Shown in pieces: positions 43,054 to 51,836 of a DNA stretch of 64,000 nucleotides. The DNA is from Microcoleus sp. FACHB-672. Its GTDB lineage: Bacteria; Cyanobacteriota; Cyanobacteriia; Cyanobacteriales; Oscillatoriaceae. The notes beneath the pieces were generated by a model. It was given only the letters and a program-made list of their open reading frames with translations. It was not told where the DNA came from and made no database searches. Numbering within the stretch: the stretch's first letter is position 1; every line of letters begins with the position of its first letter. A program made the translations under genes and the position numbers. The stretch is taken from assembly GCF_014695725.1 (NCBI RefSeq), contig NZ_JACJOU010000031.1, positions 1 to 64,000 of the forward strand, read 5' to 3'.

Positions 43054-45207
43054 GTGGTTTTTAATCTTGAATCCTCCCTATTCGTTGACCTCGACTTCTA
43101 CCAGTCGAGCAATGCTGAGCTAGCCAACTTGGACAACCGGCAGCTTTTAGAACACTTAGGAAACTCTGGTTTGCCTCAAGGACGGGCGTTTTCGCCGTTG
43201 GTTGACTTAGAATTTTACCAATCTAGCAACAGTGACTTAACCGGCATGGATCACCGGCAACTGCTAGAGCACCTGGAAACCTACGGCGTATCTGAGGGAC
43301 GGATGTTCTCTCCATTGATTGACCTAGAATTGTACCAATCTAGCAATCCAGACTTAACCGGCATGGATAGTCGGCAACTGCTAGAACACCTGAAAACTAA
43401 CGGTTTGGCTGAGGGACGCAGCGCTTCTCAAGTCTTTGATGCCAATTTCTACCGCACCAACTCCCCAGACTTAGCTGCGGAAGGGATGGATAACCGGCAA
43501 TTGTATGAACATTTCCAACTTCACGGTTTAGCAGAGGGACGCGCCGCCTCTGGATGGTTTGATGCCGGTGACTACCTGAATAATCATGCCGATTTAGCGG
43601 CACAAAGATTTAATTACCGGCAGGCGTTGCAACACTTTGTCCGCTACGGCTTGCTAGAGGGGCGTGCCGGCAGCAGTAGTGCGCCTTCAGATCCCGCAGG
43701 AAATACTCTTGACACTGCCCGAAATATCGCACTGGGCACCGATTCCGTGACTTACCGGGATGCCGTAGGGGGTGGGGACGCTGGCGACGTGTATCGCTTC
43801 ACTTTGGGAACGCAGAGTAATTTCAACCTATCCTTAACCGGCATAAGTGGGGATGTCGATGTGCAACTGCTGGATGCGGGGGGTGCGGCGATTCGCTCAT
43901 CTGACGCTGAATCGATTAAAACCCTGTTAAATGCCGGCACTTATTACCTCTCAGTTTACCCAGCAGAGGATGCCGGCGAGACTTTGTACAATCTCCGCCT
44001 CTCTGCGAATCCTGTTGCCATAGATTTGCTGCCGGTGCAGGACATTGTGCCCATGCAGACACGTATTACCCCGGAGGATCTTCCGGCACCCTTTGCCAGC
44101 AGCAGCGTTTCCAACCCCGCCGAAGTGCTGCCGGTGCCAGAAAATCCTCTGCTGAATGTGCCGACAGGCTTTAGTGTCAATGTGTTTGCCGAAGCCTTAG
44201 ATCGCCCGCGCTGGTTGGCTGTCACACCCACAGGAGATGTACTCGTAACCGAAACCCCCCAAAATCGTATTCGCTTGCTGCGCGACACCAACGGCGATGG
44301 GGTGACGGATGTGCAGCAGACATTTGCAGGGGCAGAAAATGGGTTGAATATGCCATTTGGTATGGCATTCGCCGGCGGTTATTTTTATGTGGGTAACGCT
44401 GATGCGGTGCTGCGTTTCCCTTATACAAATGGTCAAGAACAGATTGCCGGTAGTGGGGAAAAAATTGCCGATCTGCCTGCCGGTGGACACTGGACACGCA
44501 ACCTTGCTGTTTCACCCGACGGGCAGAAGCTTTATGTTGCCATCGGTTCAGCCTCGAATGCAGAACCTGAGGAACTACCACGGGCATCGGTGCAGGTGAT
44601 GAACTTGGATGGTTCCAACGGGCAAACCTTCGCCTCCGGTTTGCGGAACCCCACAGGACTTGATTTCAACCCGGTAACAGGTCAGCTTTACACTACGGTG
44701 AATGAGCGGGATGGACTCGGCAACGACTTAGTGCCAGACTATCTTACAGGCTTGAGTCAGGATGATTTCTACGGATGGCCTTACGCTTATCTGACACCCG
44801 ACCGGCTCGATCCTCGCCGCACACAAAATGGCCAAAGTGAGCGCCTAGACTTAGCCAGTCGCACGCAAACGCCTGATGTTCTGTTTCAAGCGCATTCCGC
44901 ACCTTTAGGACTGCAATTTTACGACGGGCAAACCTTCCCGGAAGAATACCGCAATGGCGCATTTGTAGCATTTCGCGGCAGTTGGAACCGGGATCAGGGC
45001 ACCGGCTATAAGTTGGTGTATGCTCCCTTCGATGCTGGTGGCAATGCCCAAGGTGACTATCAAGATTTTCTCACCGGCTTCTTACTCGATCCCGCAAAAC
45101 CGGCAACTTGGGGACGCCCCACCGGCTTGCAAGTTCACCCAGATGGTAGTTTATTGTTTACTGAGGAAGAGAACGGTCGCATTTACCGCATTCAGTATAT
45201 GGGTTAG
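43054..45207 (+). CDS. PQQ-type sugar dehydrogenase with N-terminal repeats and PPC domain
   Basis: A 717-residue protein in three parts. Residues ~1-215 are five ~43-residue repeats (pattern D-x-x-F/Y-Y-x-x-x-N-x-D-L ... RQLLEHLxxxGLxEGR), a module seen in bacterial surface proteins. Residues ~220-325 resemble a bacterial pre-peptidase C-terminal domain (DVYRFTLG, AGTYYLSVY). Residues ~370-717 form a six-bladed propeller of the soluble glucose/sorbosone dehydrogenase type (GFSVNVFAEALDRPRWLAV, MPFGMAF, GLRNPTGLDFNP, PLGLQFYDG, GRPTGLQVHPDGSL). In the family, sugars are oxidised with PQQ; cofactor use here is inferred. It starts with GTG. No Sec signal is visible. It is followed by low-complexity repeats, then a TIGR03032 gene. 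Confidence 0.82.
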   Translation: MVFNLESSLFVDLDFYQSSNAELANLDNRQLLEHLGNSGLPQGRAFSPLVDLEFYQSSNSDLTGMDHRQLLEHLETYGVSEGRMFSPLIDLELYQSSNPDLTGMDSRQLLEHLKTNGLAEGRSASQVFDANFYRTNSPDLAAEGMDNRQLYEHFQLHGLAEGRAASGWFDAGDYLNNHADLAAQRFNYRQALQHFVRYGLLEGRAGSSSAPSDPAGNTLDTARNIALGTDSVTYRDAVGGGDAGDVYRFTLGTQSNFNLSLTGISGDVDVQLLDAGGAAIRSSDAESIKTLLNAGTYYLSVYPAEDAGETLYNLRLSANPVAIDLLPVQDIVPMQTRITPEDLPAPFASSSVSNPAEVLPVPENPLLNVPTGFSVNVFAEALDRPRWLAVTPTGDVLVTETPQNRIRLLRDTNGDGVTDVQQTFAGAENGLNMPFGMAFAGGYFYVGNADAVLRFPYTNGQEQIAGSGEKIADLPAGGHWTRNLAVSPDGQKLYVAIGSASNAEPEELPRASVQVMNLDGSNGQTFASGLRNPTGLDFNPVTGQLYTTVNERDGLGNDLVPDYLTGLSQDDFYGWPYAYLTPDRLDPRRTQNGQSERLDLASRTQTPDVLFQAHSAPLGLQFYDGQTFPEEYRNGAFVAFRGSWNRDQGTGYKLVYAPFDAGGNAQGDYQDFLTGFLLDPAKPATWGRPTGLQVHPDGSLLFTEEENGRIYRIQYMG

Positions 45208-45220
45208 GAAAGGGAGTGCT

Positions 45221-45350
45221 GAGTCCTGAGTCCTGAGTCCTGAGAGTGGGAGAAAGAGAGTAGGAGAATACTTAATATTCCCCATTCCCAATCCCCGATT
45301 CCCAATCCCCCATGCCCAATCCCCTATGCCCAATCCCCCATGCCCAATCC
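45221..45350. repeat. Short tandem low-complexity repeats
   Basis: TGAGTCC is repeated in tandem near 45223-45245, then a run of CCCAATCCCC-type units (some with ATG) spans about 45279-45350. Similar filler occurs at ~21118-21146. This is a common intergenic repeat style in filamentous cyanobacteria. The last unit overlaps the annotated start of the next gene. Confidence 0.75.
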
Positions 45351-46401
45351 GCCAGAACAAGATACCCCTCAACTCGAACTCACAGGTTCCCGCCAGTTCC
45401 CGGAATGGCTGGCGGAACAAGGTATTAGTCTTGCTTTCACGACTTATCAAACCGGCAAACTTTTTTTAATTGGCTTACAGCCGAATGGGCGTCTTTCTAT
45501 TTTTGAGCGCACATTTAACCGGGCGATGGGACTGTATGCCACCCCGGATCGCTTGTATATGAGTTCTTTATATCAACTGTGGCGGTTTGAAAATGCCCTT
45601 GATGCCGGCCAAATTCATCAAGGTTATGACCGACTTTATGTGCCCCAAATTGGTTACACAACCGGCGATATTGACACCCACGATATTGCCGTAGATGACT
45701 CAGCTCGCATTATTTTTGTCAATACTTTATTTAGCTGTTTGGCGACAGTAAGTGAACGATACAGTTTTGTCGCCTTATGGCAACCGCCGTTTATTTCCAA
45801 GCTGGCTGCTGAAGATCGATGCCACTTGAATGGATTGGCGATGGAAAACAACCAACCCCGTTATGTTACAGCCGTTTCCTCAACGGATGTGGCGGATGGC
45901 TGGCGAGATCGTCGGCACAACGGGGGTTGTGTGATCGATGTTGTCAGCAACGAAGTAATTTTAAGTGGTTTGTCGATGCCTCACAGTCCCCGTGTTTACC
46001 AAAATAAACTGTGGGTGCTCAATTCTGGGGCCGGTTATTTCGGGTATGTGGATTTGCAACGGGGAAGTTTTGAGCCGGTGACGTTTTGCCCCGGATATTT
46101 GCGAGGATTGGCGTTTATCAGGGATTTCGCAGTCGTGGGGTTGTCGAAACCCAGGCATAACAAAACGTTTACCGGCTTGCCGCTTGATGAAAATCTTGCG
46201 GCTAAAGATGCAGAAGCACGTTGCGGTTTGCAAGTTATTGACTTACGCACCGGCGATATTGTGCACTGGCTACGGATTGAGGGAATGATTGAGGAATTAT
46301 ACGACGTGGCGATTATTCCTGGTGTGCGGCGTCCGATGGCGCTAGGCTTTAAAACTGATGAAATTCGCCGCGTGATTACGTTTGATTTGGCATCCAGTTA
46401 A
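45340..46401 (+). CDS. TIGR03032 family protein
   Basis: A 353-residue protein of the TIGR03032 family, cytosolic in appearance. Characteristic stretches are FPEWLAEQGISLAFTTYQTG, FERTFNRAMGL, IDTHDIAVDD, CHLNGLAM and GYLRGLAFI; the repeated beta-rich pattern suggests a propeller. Family members often accompany glycosyltransferase or TPR genes, but no activity is known. The ATG at 45340 lies inside a CCCAATCCCC repeat with several ATGs 14 bp apart in different frames and no Shine-Dalgarno, so the true N-terminus is uncertain by ~10 residues. Confidence 0.82.
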   Translation: MPNPPEQDTPQLELTGSRQFPEWLAEQGISLAFTTYQTGKLFLIGLQPNGRLSIFERTFNRAMGLYATPDRLYMSSLYQLWRFENALDAGQIHQGYDRLYVPQIGYTTGDIDTHDIAVDDSARIIFVNTLFSCLATVSERYSFVALWQPPFISKLAAEDRCHLNGLAMENNQPRYVTAVSSTDVADGWRDRRHNGGCVIDVVSNEVILSGLSMPHSPRVYQNKLWVLNSGAGYFGYVDLQRGSFEPVTFCPGYLRGLAFIRDFAVVGLSKPRHNKTFTGLPLDENLAAKDAEARCGLQVIDLRTGDIVHWLRIEGMIEELYDVAIIPGVRRPMALGFKTDEIRRVITFDLASS

Positions 46402-46940
46402 TGCGCCAAGCTGGTTTTATTTGCTTCAGAAAAGATAAAACTGTAGGCTGCCAAAACTGCCGGCTCAAATGCTAAGTAAGTATTAAGGCTGCCGGTGGTA
46501 TATTCTAATTCCCAATTCCCCCCCTTTTCCGCATTACCTGTTGGGCTAATCGATGCAGCAATAACAGCGCCGGTTAGCTGACTCAGTTTGTTCACGAAAT
46601 CGGCACCCCTCTCGCCGGCTGCCACAGCGCAGCCGTAGAGGAGAATATTCCCCTCAGTTGTTAAAACACTTCCCCACTGCTGTAACTCATGGGTATAAAT
46701 ATCAACATTGGTCGAATTTAGGCTTGCCGATCCTAGCTGCAAACTTCCTGGCGTACCGTGGGAGACAATGTGAATGTGCGAGATGCCAGTGCGAGATGCT
46801 AGGAAATAAGTGATTTGTTTAACTCCATCAAGGTTAGAGTTTAAGATCACAACTTCTGTGCCGGCAGCCACTCCAGAAATCAAACTTTCTTTGTCTTCAA
46901 TAGCGGCATCAATGAAGACGATACTCACTAAATTTTCCAT
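46398..46940 (-). CDS. Stand-alone DUF4347 domain protein
   Basis: A 180-residue protein consisting of a single DUF4347 domain: IVFIDAAIEDKESLI at the start, HIHIVSHGTPGSLQLG, ILLYGCAVAAGERG and IAASISPTGN. The domain usually forms the N-terminus of very large cyanobacterial surface proteins (followed by cadherin, Calx-beta or RTX repeats), so an isolated copy is unusual. The SHG ... GC pair resembles the His/Cys dyad of caspase-like peptidases, suggesting a protease-like fold (inference). The last ~15 residues (FSEANKTSLAH) may be the point where a longer gene was cut. It overlaps the 3' end of the convergent TIGR03032 gene by 4 bp. Confidence 0.85.
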   Translation of the reverse strand: MENLVSIVFIDAAIEDKESLISGVAAGTEVVILNSNLDGVKQITYFLASRTGISHIHIVSHGTPGSLQLGSASLNSTNVDIYTHELQQWGSVLTTEGNILLYGCAVAAGERGADFVNKLSQLTGAVIAASISPTGNAEKGGNWELEYTTGSLNTYLAFEPAVLAAYSFIFSEANKTSLAH

Positions 46941-47172
46941 TGTGGAAATTTCCTTTTTTTAAATTTGTGAGCTGCTGTAGATAGAAGTCCCTGATTAAAA
47001 CGCGCATTCTCTCAGGAATGAATGAAAAGATATTAAATTCGAGATGATGAATTTGCTCAGTTGGCTTGCAAATATTCTTAACGGCTAACTGAAATAAAAA
47101 TAATTGCAGTTGCTAGAGCAAAATCGAAAACAATTGATGAGTAGTAAACCCAGTTTTTTAGGGATGAATTTT

Positions 47173-47535
47173 TCAACGCTTAACCGAAGCTAACGATACT
47201 GTCCTCAATTCAGAGTCTTCGTCTTCTGAAAACATCAGCGGCGTTGACAGTTTTAAAGGATCTCGTTGCACCGCAGCCAAACCCTGACGGACTGCCACAC
47301 AAATCTCACCGGCTAACTGATCTTTGGCTCGTTGCTGTTGCCAGTTCCATCCCTCTACACTGGTGGCATAGAGTGCCGGCAAACGATTGAGCGCGTAAGC
47401 AATCACTTGGTTCGGGTCAAGATATCTCACCAATTTGAGCGGTTTATTTTGCATTTGTCGGATGACTTCATCGGTTACCAACGGCTCAAGAACATTCCGA
47501 AAGGGTGAAAACTATTCGTTAAATAATGTCGTCAT
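47173..47535 (-). pseudogene. ComFB-like gene with in-frame amber stop at codon 8
   Basis: The minus-strand frame encodes a late-competence ComFB-type domain (DEVIRQMQ, YLDPNQVIAYALNRLPALYA, GWNWQQQRAKDQLAGEI, VRQGLAAVQRDPL). The natural start appears to be the ATG at 47535, with GGAG nine nt upstream; it reads MTTLFNE, then TAG at codon 8, then continues in the same frame FSPFRNVLEPLVTDEV into the conserved domain. A TTG at 47481 could reinitiate and give 102 residues missing part of the conserved first helix. Thus the gene is either nonsense-mutated, read through, or misread at one base. In Bacillus the domain is linked to competence; cyanobacterial ComFB proteins have been tied to second-messenger signalling and motility (recalled, not shown here). 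Confidence 0.7.
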
Positions 47536-47914
47536 AAGACTTATCTCCGTTCCTACAAAAGTTGTTTGACTTGCTTCTTTCTGTGTATTTTTAGATGACT
47601 TAACTTGTTTACCCTGATTTGGCTGATTGCCGGCTCACTTTTTCAGCAAATGAGTTATTGATTACAAAAAAACTGCTATGTTGAAAAGAGTGAAGGAGGG
47701 TTAAGGTTTATAACCAGTTGTTACAAAAATGAGGCATATTTGAGAGGCAGTCTGCGAACTTACCGCGTCTTGCTTGGGCGATTAGGCAGCGCTGCCGGGT
47801 AAAAACCTCATATATTTAAAATCGTTGATTGGGTCGGATAACACCAGCTCAGCTTCAGATCAGAAAACAGCCAGCTTATAATTGATCTTGACAAACGGTT
47901 AGTTAGTGTGTTTT
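47536..47914. other. 379-bp divergent intergenic region
   Basis: It lies between the ComFB-like gene and the NB-ARC gene and should hold both promoters. A TTGACA-like box at ~47888 (CTTGACAAACGG) is too close to the start codon to be its -35. Nothing else was recognised. Confidence 0.35.
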
Positions 47915-49186
47915 ATGGCAACTCTCAAAGCATCTAGGCAAGGACTGGCAAAAATTAGGCAAAAAAGGAAAGAACTGGGCTGGCCAATCGGTGATCACAG
48001 ATGGCTGGAGGAAGCCAGTTCAATTTTGGGCGTGAGCTGGGAAGAAAAAGGCTATTTAGCCGACGGCATTTCCGAAGGGACTTGGAGTCGCTTCTTAAAA
48101 GGCAAAGAAGGCATCAACACTCCTGCCTTCAAAGCCTACTGCCAGGTACTCACAATCAACTGGGAAGAAGTGGCCAACCCCCTAGAACGTCAAGATTGGG
48201 ACAGTGCACCCGATGTCTCTGTTTTTTATGGTCGCACTGAAGAACTTGGCCGGCTAGAGGAATGGATTGTTAAAGATCACTGTCGCGTCGTCGCACTGCT
48301 GGGAATCGGGGGGATTGGCAAAACAACTTTATCAGTGAAGCTAGCAAAACAGATTCAGGATGATTTTAAATCCTTAATTTGGCGAAGTTTGAGGGGCGAT
48401 CCCCCGCTTCAAGACCTTTTAGGCGAGCTGATCCTTTCTCTATCCAACCAACACAAAACTGATTTATCTCATACTTTAGAGGGAAGACTTTCTCAACTGA
48501 TGGAGTGCTTGCGCTCTCAGAGGTGTTTGGTGGTATTAGATAATTGGGAGACAGTGCTCGACACCGGCTCACTAGCCGGTCACCCACGGCAGGGATACGA
48601 AGGGTATGGTGAACTCTTAAAAAGAGTGGGAGAATCTCAACACAATAGCTGCTTCGTCCTCACAAGCTGGGAGAAACCAAAAGAAATTGCCGCAATCGAA
48701 GGCCCAAACCTGCCGGTTCGCTCTTGGAAACTGAAGGGTTTAGGGTCAGATGCCAAAAATATTCTTAAGGAAAAAGGTTTGCAGGAAGAATCGCTTTGGG
48801 AAGAACTGATTCAACTTTACAAAGGAAATCCTTTTGCTTTAAAAATTGTTGCGACAACGATTAAAGATTTATTTGATGGCGGTGTTTCTGATTTTTTAAA
48901 TGGAACTCTTTTTTTAGGAGATTTTGAATATTTATTATCGGAACAATTTGAGCGACTATCCCAATTGGAGAAAAAGTTTTTAGTCTATCTGGGAAATTAT
49001 GCCGAACCCGTTTCGCGTTCTCAATTACAAGATTTTTTCTGTTCAGAGATATCTGTAACAGAATTACTCAAAGCTTTGGAATCCTTGAATCGAAGGTGTC
49101 TTGTCGAAAAAATAAATAATGAAAATGGAACGTTTTTTACCCTACAGCCGGCACTGGCGAAGTATGTTACGAGAAAATACAAGTAA
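47915..49186 (+). CDS. NB-ARC (STAND) ATPase with helix-turn-helix-like N-terminus
   Basis: A ~423-residue STAND-class nucleotide switch. The N-terminal ~90 residues (GLAKIRQKRKELGW, EGTWSRFLKGKEGI, FKAYCQVLTINWEEV) resemble the conserved start of cyanobacterial NB-ARC/WD40 proteins, possibly helix-turn-helix. Walker A is ALLGIGGIGKTTLS (~126-139), Walker B is CLVVLDNWETVL, the sensor is FVLTSWEKP, the GLPLAL-like motif is GNPFALKIVA, and a winged helix lies at the end. The usual C-terminal WD40 or TPR sensor is missing; the protein stops just after the winged helix, so it is either a minimal regulator or a truncated one. I prefer the ATG at 47915 to a GTG at 47906. It precedes the kinase-CHAT operon on the same strand by ~160 bp. 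Confidence 0.85.
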   Translation: MATLKASRQGLAKIRQKRKELGWPIGDHRWLEEASSILGVSWEEKGYLADGISEGTWSRFLKGKEGINTPAFKAYCQVLTINWEEVANPLERQDWDSAPDVSVFYGRTEELGRLEEWIVKDHCRVVALLGIGGIGKTTLSVKLAKQIQDDFKSLIWRSLRGDPPLQDLLGELILSLSNQHKTDLSHTLEGRLSQLMECLRSQRCLVVLDNWETVLDTGSLAGHPRQGYEGYGELLKRVGESQHNSCFVLTSWEKPKEIAAIEGPNLPVRSWKLKGLGSDAKNILKEKGLQEESLWEELIQLYKGNPFALKIVATTIKDLFDGGVSDFLNGTLFLGDFEYLLSEQFERLSQLEKKFLVYLGNYAEPVSRSQLQDFFCSEISVTELLKALESLNRRCLVEKINNENGTFFTLQPALAKYVTRKYK

Positions 49187-49344
49187 ATGGATAGAAGTAA
49201 CGCTTTATACACAGTTTAGTTAAAGTGTACGGAACTGATCAACAACGAAAAGAGTCTATCGCTGAGAGTAGGGGCATCTCAAGGTTACAAACTAGATAAG
49301 TAAAAGTTGATAATCTTGCAGCCTGAATAAAGGGTGTGATTTTT

Positions 49345-50922
49345 GTGAGTTATTGTTTCAATCCCGACTGTCAAAATCCTGATGATCCATTAAACTTTAA
49401 GGAAAAGACCTGTCAAAATTGTGGGTCGGAGCTTTTGCTTCTTGGGCGCTATCGGGGGATTAGGCTGTTAGGAAAAGGTGGTTTCGGCAAGACCTTTGAA
49501 ATTGATGATGCCGGCACGTCAAAAGTTTTGAAAGTGCTACTCACAAATTATCACAAGGCTGTGGAATTATTTCAGCGGGAAGCAGAGGTGCTGAGGCACT
49601 TAGATCATCCGGGAATTCCGAAAGTGGAGTCTGAGGGATATTTCACTTGGAAACCCAAAAATAGGTTAGATCCAGTGCACTGTTTAGTCATGGAAAAAAT
49701 TGCCGGTGAGAACTTGGAAAAATGGCTGCGAGATCAGGGAAATCAACCGATTACAACTGAGCTGGCAATTAACTGGTTAAAACAATTACTAGAAATCTTG
49801 GCCCAAGTCCATCAAAAGCAATGTTTGCATCGGGATATCAAGCCGGCAAACATTATGCTCACCCCAACTGGGCAATTAGCATTAATCGATTTTGGGGCAG
49901 TTCGAGAAGTTACAGATACTTATTTGATCAAGGTAGAAGGACAGGATGTTACACAGTTAGTTTCACGCGGCTACACCCCACCCGAACAGTACGAAGGTGC
50001 AGCGGTATTTCAATCAGATTTCTACGCACTCGGTCGCACTTTCATCCATTTATTAACCGGCAAACATCCGTGCGATCCTGCGCTAAAAGACCCACAATCA
50101 GGTGAATTCAATTGGCGAAATCATGCGCCGGCAGTCTCCAAAGGGCTGGCAGACTTAATTGATCATCTAATAGCTCCCTCTCCACAGGAACGCCCTCAAA
50201 ATACGCAAGTAATTTTGCAAGAGTTGAAAGCTTGTCAATCTCCCTGGCTGCGTTTTATTCACAAAGGAAAATACTTTAAATTTGCCGCTTTGCTCCTGCT
50301 GGGATTACTTGGCATTCGGTTGGGGCTGCAGAAAATTGCTTTTGAATACAACGAACTCGGAGTGCAACATTACTTTGACAATCAGCCGACTCAGGCGCTT
50401 GAAAAGTATAATTTTGCACTAAAACTTGATCCGAACTATGGAGAAGTTTATTACAATCGAGGGGGGATTTATGAAGATTTGCGAGATTTTGAGCGTGCTC
50501 GTATCGATTACCAGGCTGCGGCAAAAGCTGGGGTTCCTGAAGCTTACAATAATCTCGCTCGTCTCTATATTTTAAATAAAGACTATACAGCAGCCGTCGA
50601 TCTCATTGGGCAAGGAATGAAGCTGCCAGATCTCACCCCAAACAATAAATATACTTTGCACAAAAACCTGGGTTGGGCGAGACTAGGACAACAACGTTAC
50701 GCAGAGGCTCAAGAACAACTTCAGATCGCCATAGATTTAGCGCCCGAAAGCGCTGCTGCTCATTGCCTGTTGGCTCAGGTATTAGAAGCTCAGGGCGAGC
50801 AAAAAAAAGCGCTAGAGGAGTGGAAAAGCTGTCAGCGTTATGCTTTAGAGGGTAGCTCTGATGAGGATACCTGGAAAGGAATGGCAGAGCAACGTATTAA
50901 ACAAGCAGGAAAGAAAAAATGA
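49345..50922 (+). CDS. Ser/Thr protein kinase with Zn-ribbon start, TM helix and TPR tail
   Basis: A ~525-residue Hanks-type kinase. The N-terminus has two Cys pairs (YCFNPDC and TCQNCG) forming a likely zinc ribbon. The kinase domain (~35-300) has LLGKGGFGKTFE, the VAIK-like lysine in KVLKVLL, HRDIKPANIM, DFG in LIDFGAV and PPEQ in the APE position, all catalytic residues present. One transmembrane helix (KFAALLLLGLLGIRLGL) follows, then ~4 TPRs outside. The GTG at 49345 gives the family start MSYCFNPDC; another GTG at 49336 is possible. Its stop overlaps the start of the next gene (ATGA), indicating translational coupling to the TPR and FHA-CHAT genes. Confidence 0.9.
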   Translation: MSYCFNPDCQNPDDPLNFKEKTCQNCGSELLLLGRYRGIRLLGKGGFGKTFEIDDAGTSKVLKVLLTNYHKAVELFQREAEVLRHLDHPGIPKVESEGYFTWKPKNRLDPVHCLVMEKIAGENLEKWLRDQGNQPITTELAINWLKQLLEILAQVHQKQCLHRDIKPANIMLTPTGQLALIDFGAVREVTDTYLIKVEGQDVTQLVSRGYTPPEQYEGAAVFQSDFYALGRTFIHLLTGKHPCDPALKDPQSGEFNWRNHAPAVSKGLADLIDHLIAPSPQERPQNTQVILQELKACQSPWLRFIHKGKYFKFAALLLLGLLGIRLGLQKIAFEYNELGVQHYFDNQPTQALEKYNFALKLDPNYGEVYYNRGGIYEDLRDFERARIDYQAAAKAGVPEAYNNLARLYILNKDYTAAVDLIGQGMKLPDLTPNNKYTLHKNLGWARLGQQRYAEAQEQLQIAIDLAPESAAAHCLLAQVLEAQGEQKKALEEWKSCQRYALEGSSDEDTWKGMAEQRIKQAGKKK

Positions 50923-51836
50923 CATATCCGTGGAAATTATATTTTATCCTCGTTGTCGGCTTAGTGCTGACACCGGCACTACGGGGAATCGCTAGCGTTG
51001 GCGCACCGTCTGGGAGCGAAAACCAATATTTGGCCCAAACCGCCATACCCGAACAACCGCAACGCCGGGGAGGTTCTACAATTCCTCCTCGCGGGGATAC
51101 TAACACCTTAATTCCGTACATTATCAGCCCTCGCAATACGCTGTTGCTGACTGACAAGCCGGTGTTGCGCTGGAATGCCTCTCCCGGTGCGACAAGTTAT
51201 TTGGTAAGCGTCAAGACTGATCAAGGTGAGCTGATTTGGGAGACACAGGTGGAGACAACTGAGGTTGTTTATCCTGGGGAACCGGCTTTGAAATCGGGTG
51301 TGAACTATTTAGTTACAGTGAGTGCCGATAACGATCGCTCCTCAGAGGAGGAAGAGGAAGAGGTCAGCGAATTGCAATTCAGGTTGCTAGATGAAGCGGA
51401 ACGGCTGCCGGTGCAAACCGAGATCGAACAACTCGAAACTCAGGGGCTAGCCGGCACAGAAAAAGCCTTAGCTTTATCTAAAGTTTACATTAAACACAAC
51501 CTGAAAGCTGAAGCAATTGATACGCTAGAAGAACTGCTAGCCGGTGGGACTCAACAAACAGACGTTTACCACTCGCTGGGTGAGCAATATATGGGAATCG
51601 GACTGCTTCTTAAAGCTGAGTCAAGTTTGCTAAAGGCGGTTGAATTGGCAACAGCATCGAGTGATCGTGAACAGGAAGCCGTCCTGAAAGCTGAGTTAGG
51701 AGGAATCAGTGCTGAACTAGGTAAAAATAAAGAGGCCGTCCGCTGGTTAACTGAGGCACACAATAGCTATAAAGCGATGGGAAATATGGAACGGGCGAAG
51801 GAACTTGAGGAACAGTTGAAAGCAATAAATTTGTGA
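50919..51836 (+). CDS. Exported TPR protein with Fn3-like domain
   Basis: A 305-residue protein with an N-terminal signal-like helix (LYFILVVGLVLTPALRGIAS). A beta-rich domain (~65-140, ISPRNTLLLTDKPVLRWN ... YLVSVKTDQGELIW) resembles a fibronectin-type fold. An acidic stretch (SSEEEEEEVSE) and about four TPRs (~170-300) follow. It overlaps the kinase gene by 4 bp (ATGA) and the next gene by 1 bp (TGATG). A periplasmic adaptor linking the kinase's external TPR region with the exported FHA-CHAT protein is an inference from position and topology. No enzyme motif. Confidence 0.78.
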   Translation: MTYPWKLYFILVVGLVLTPALRGIASVGAPSGSENQYLAQTAIPEQPQRRGGSTIPPRGDTNTLIPYIISPRNTLLLTDKPVLRWNASPGATSYLVSVKTDQGELIWETQVETTEVVYPGEPALKSGVNYLVTVSADNDRSSEEEEEEVSELQFRLLDEAERLPVQTEIEQLETQGLAGTEKALALSKVYIKHNLKAEAIDTLEELLAGGTQQTDVYHSLGEQYMGIGLLLKAESSLLKAVELATASSDREQEAVLKAELGGISAELGKNKEAVRWLTEAHNSYKAMGNMERAKELEEQLKAINL

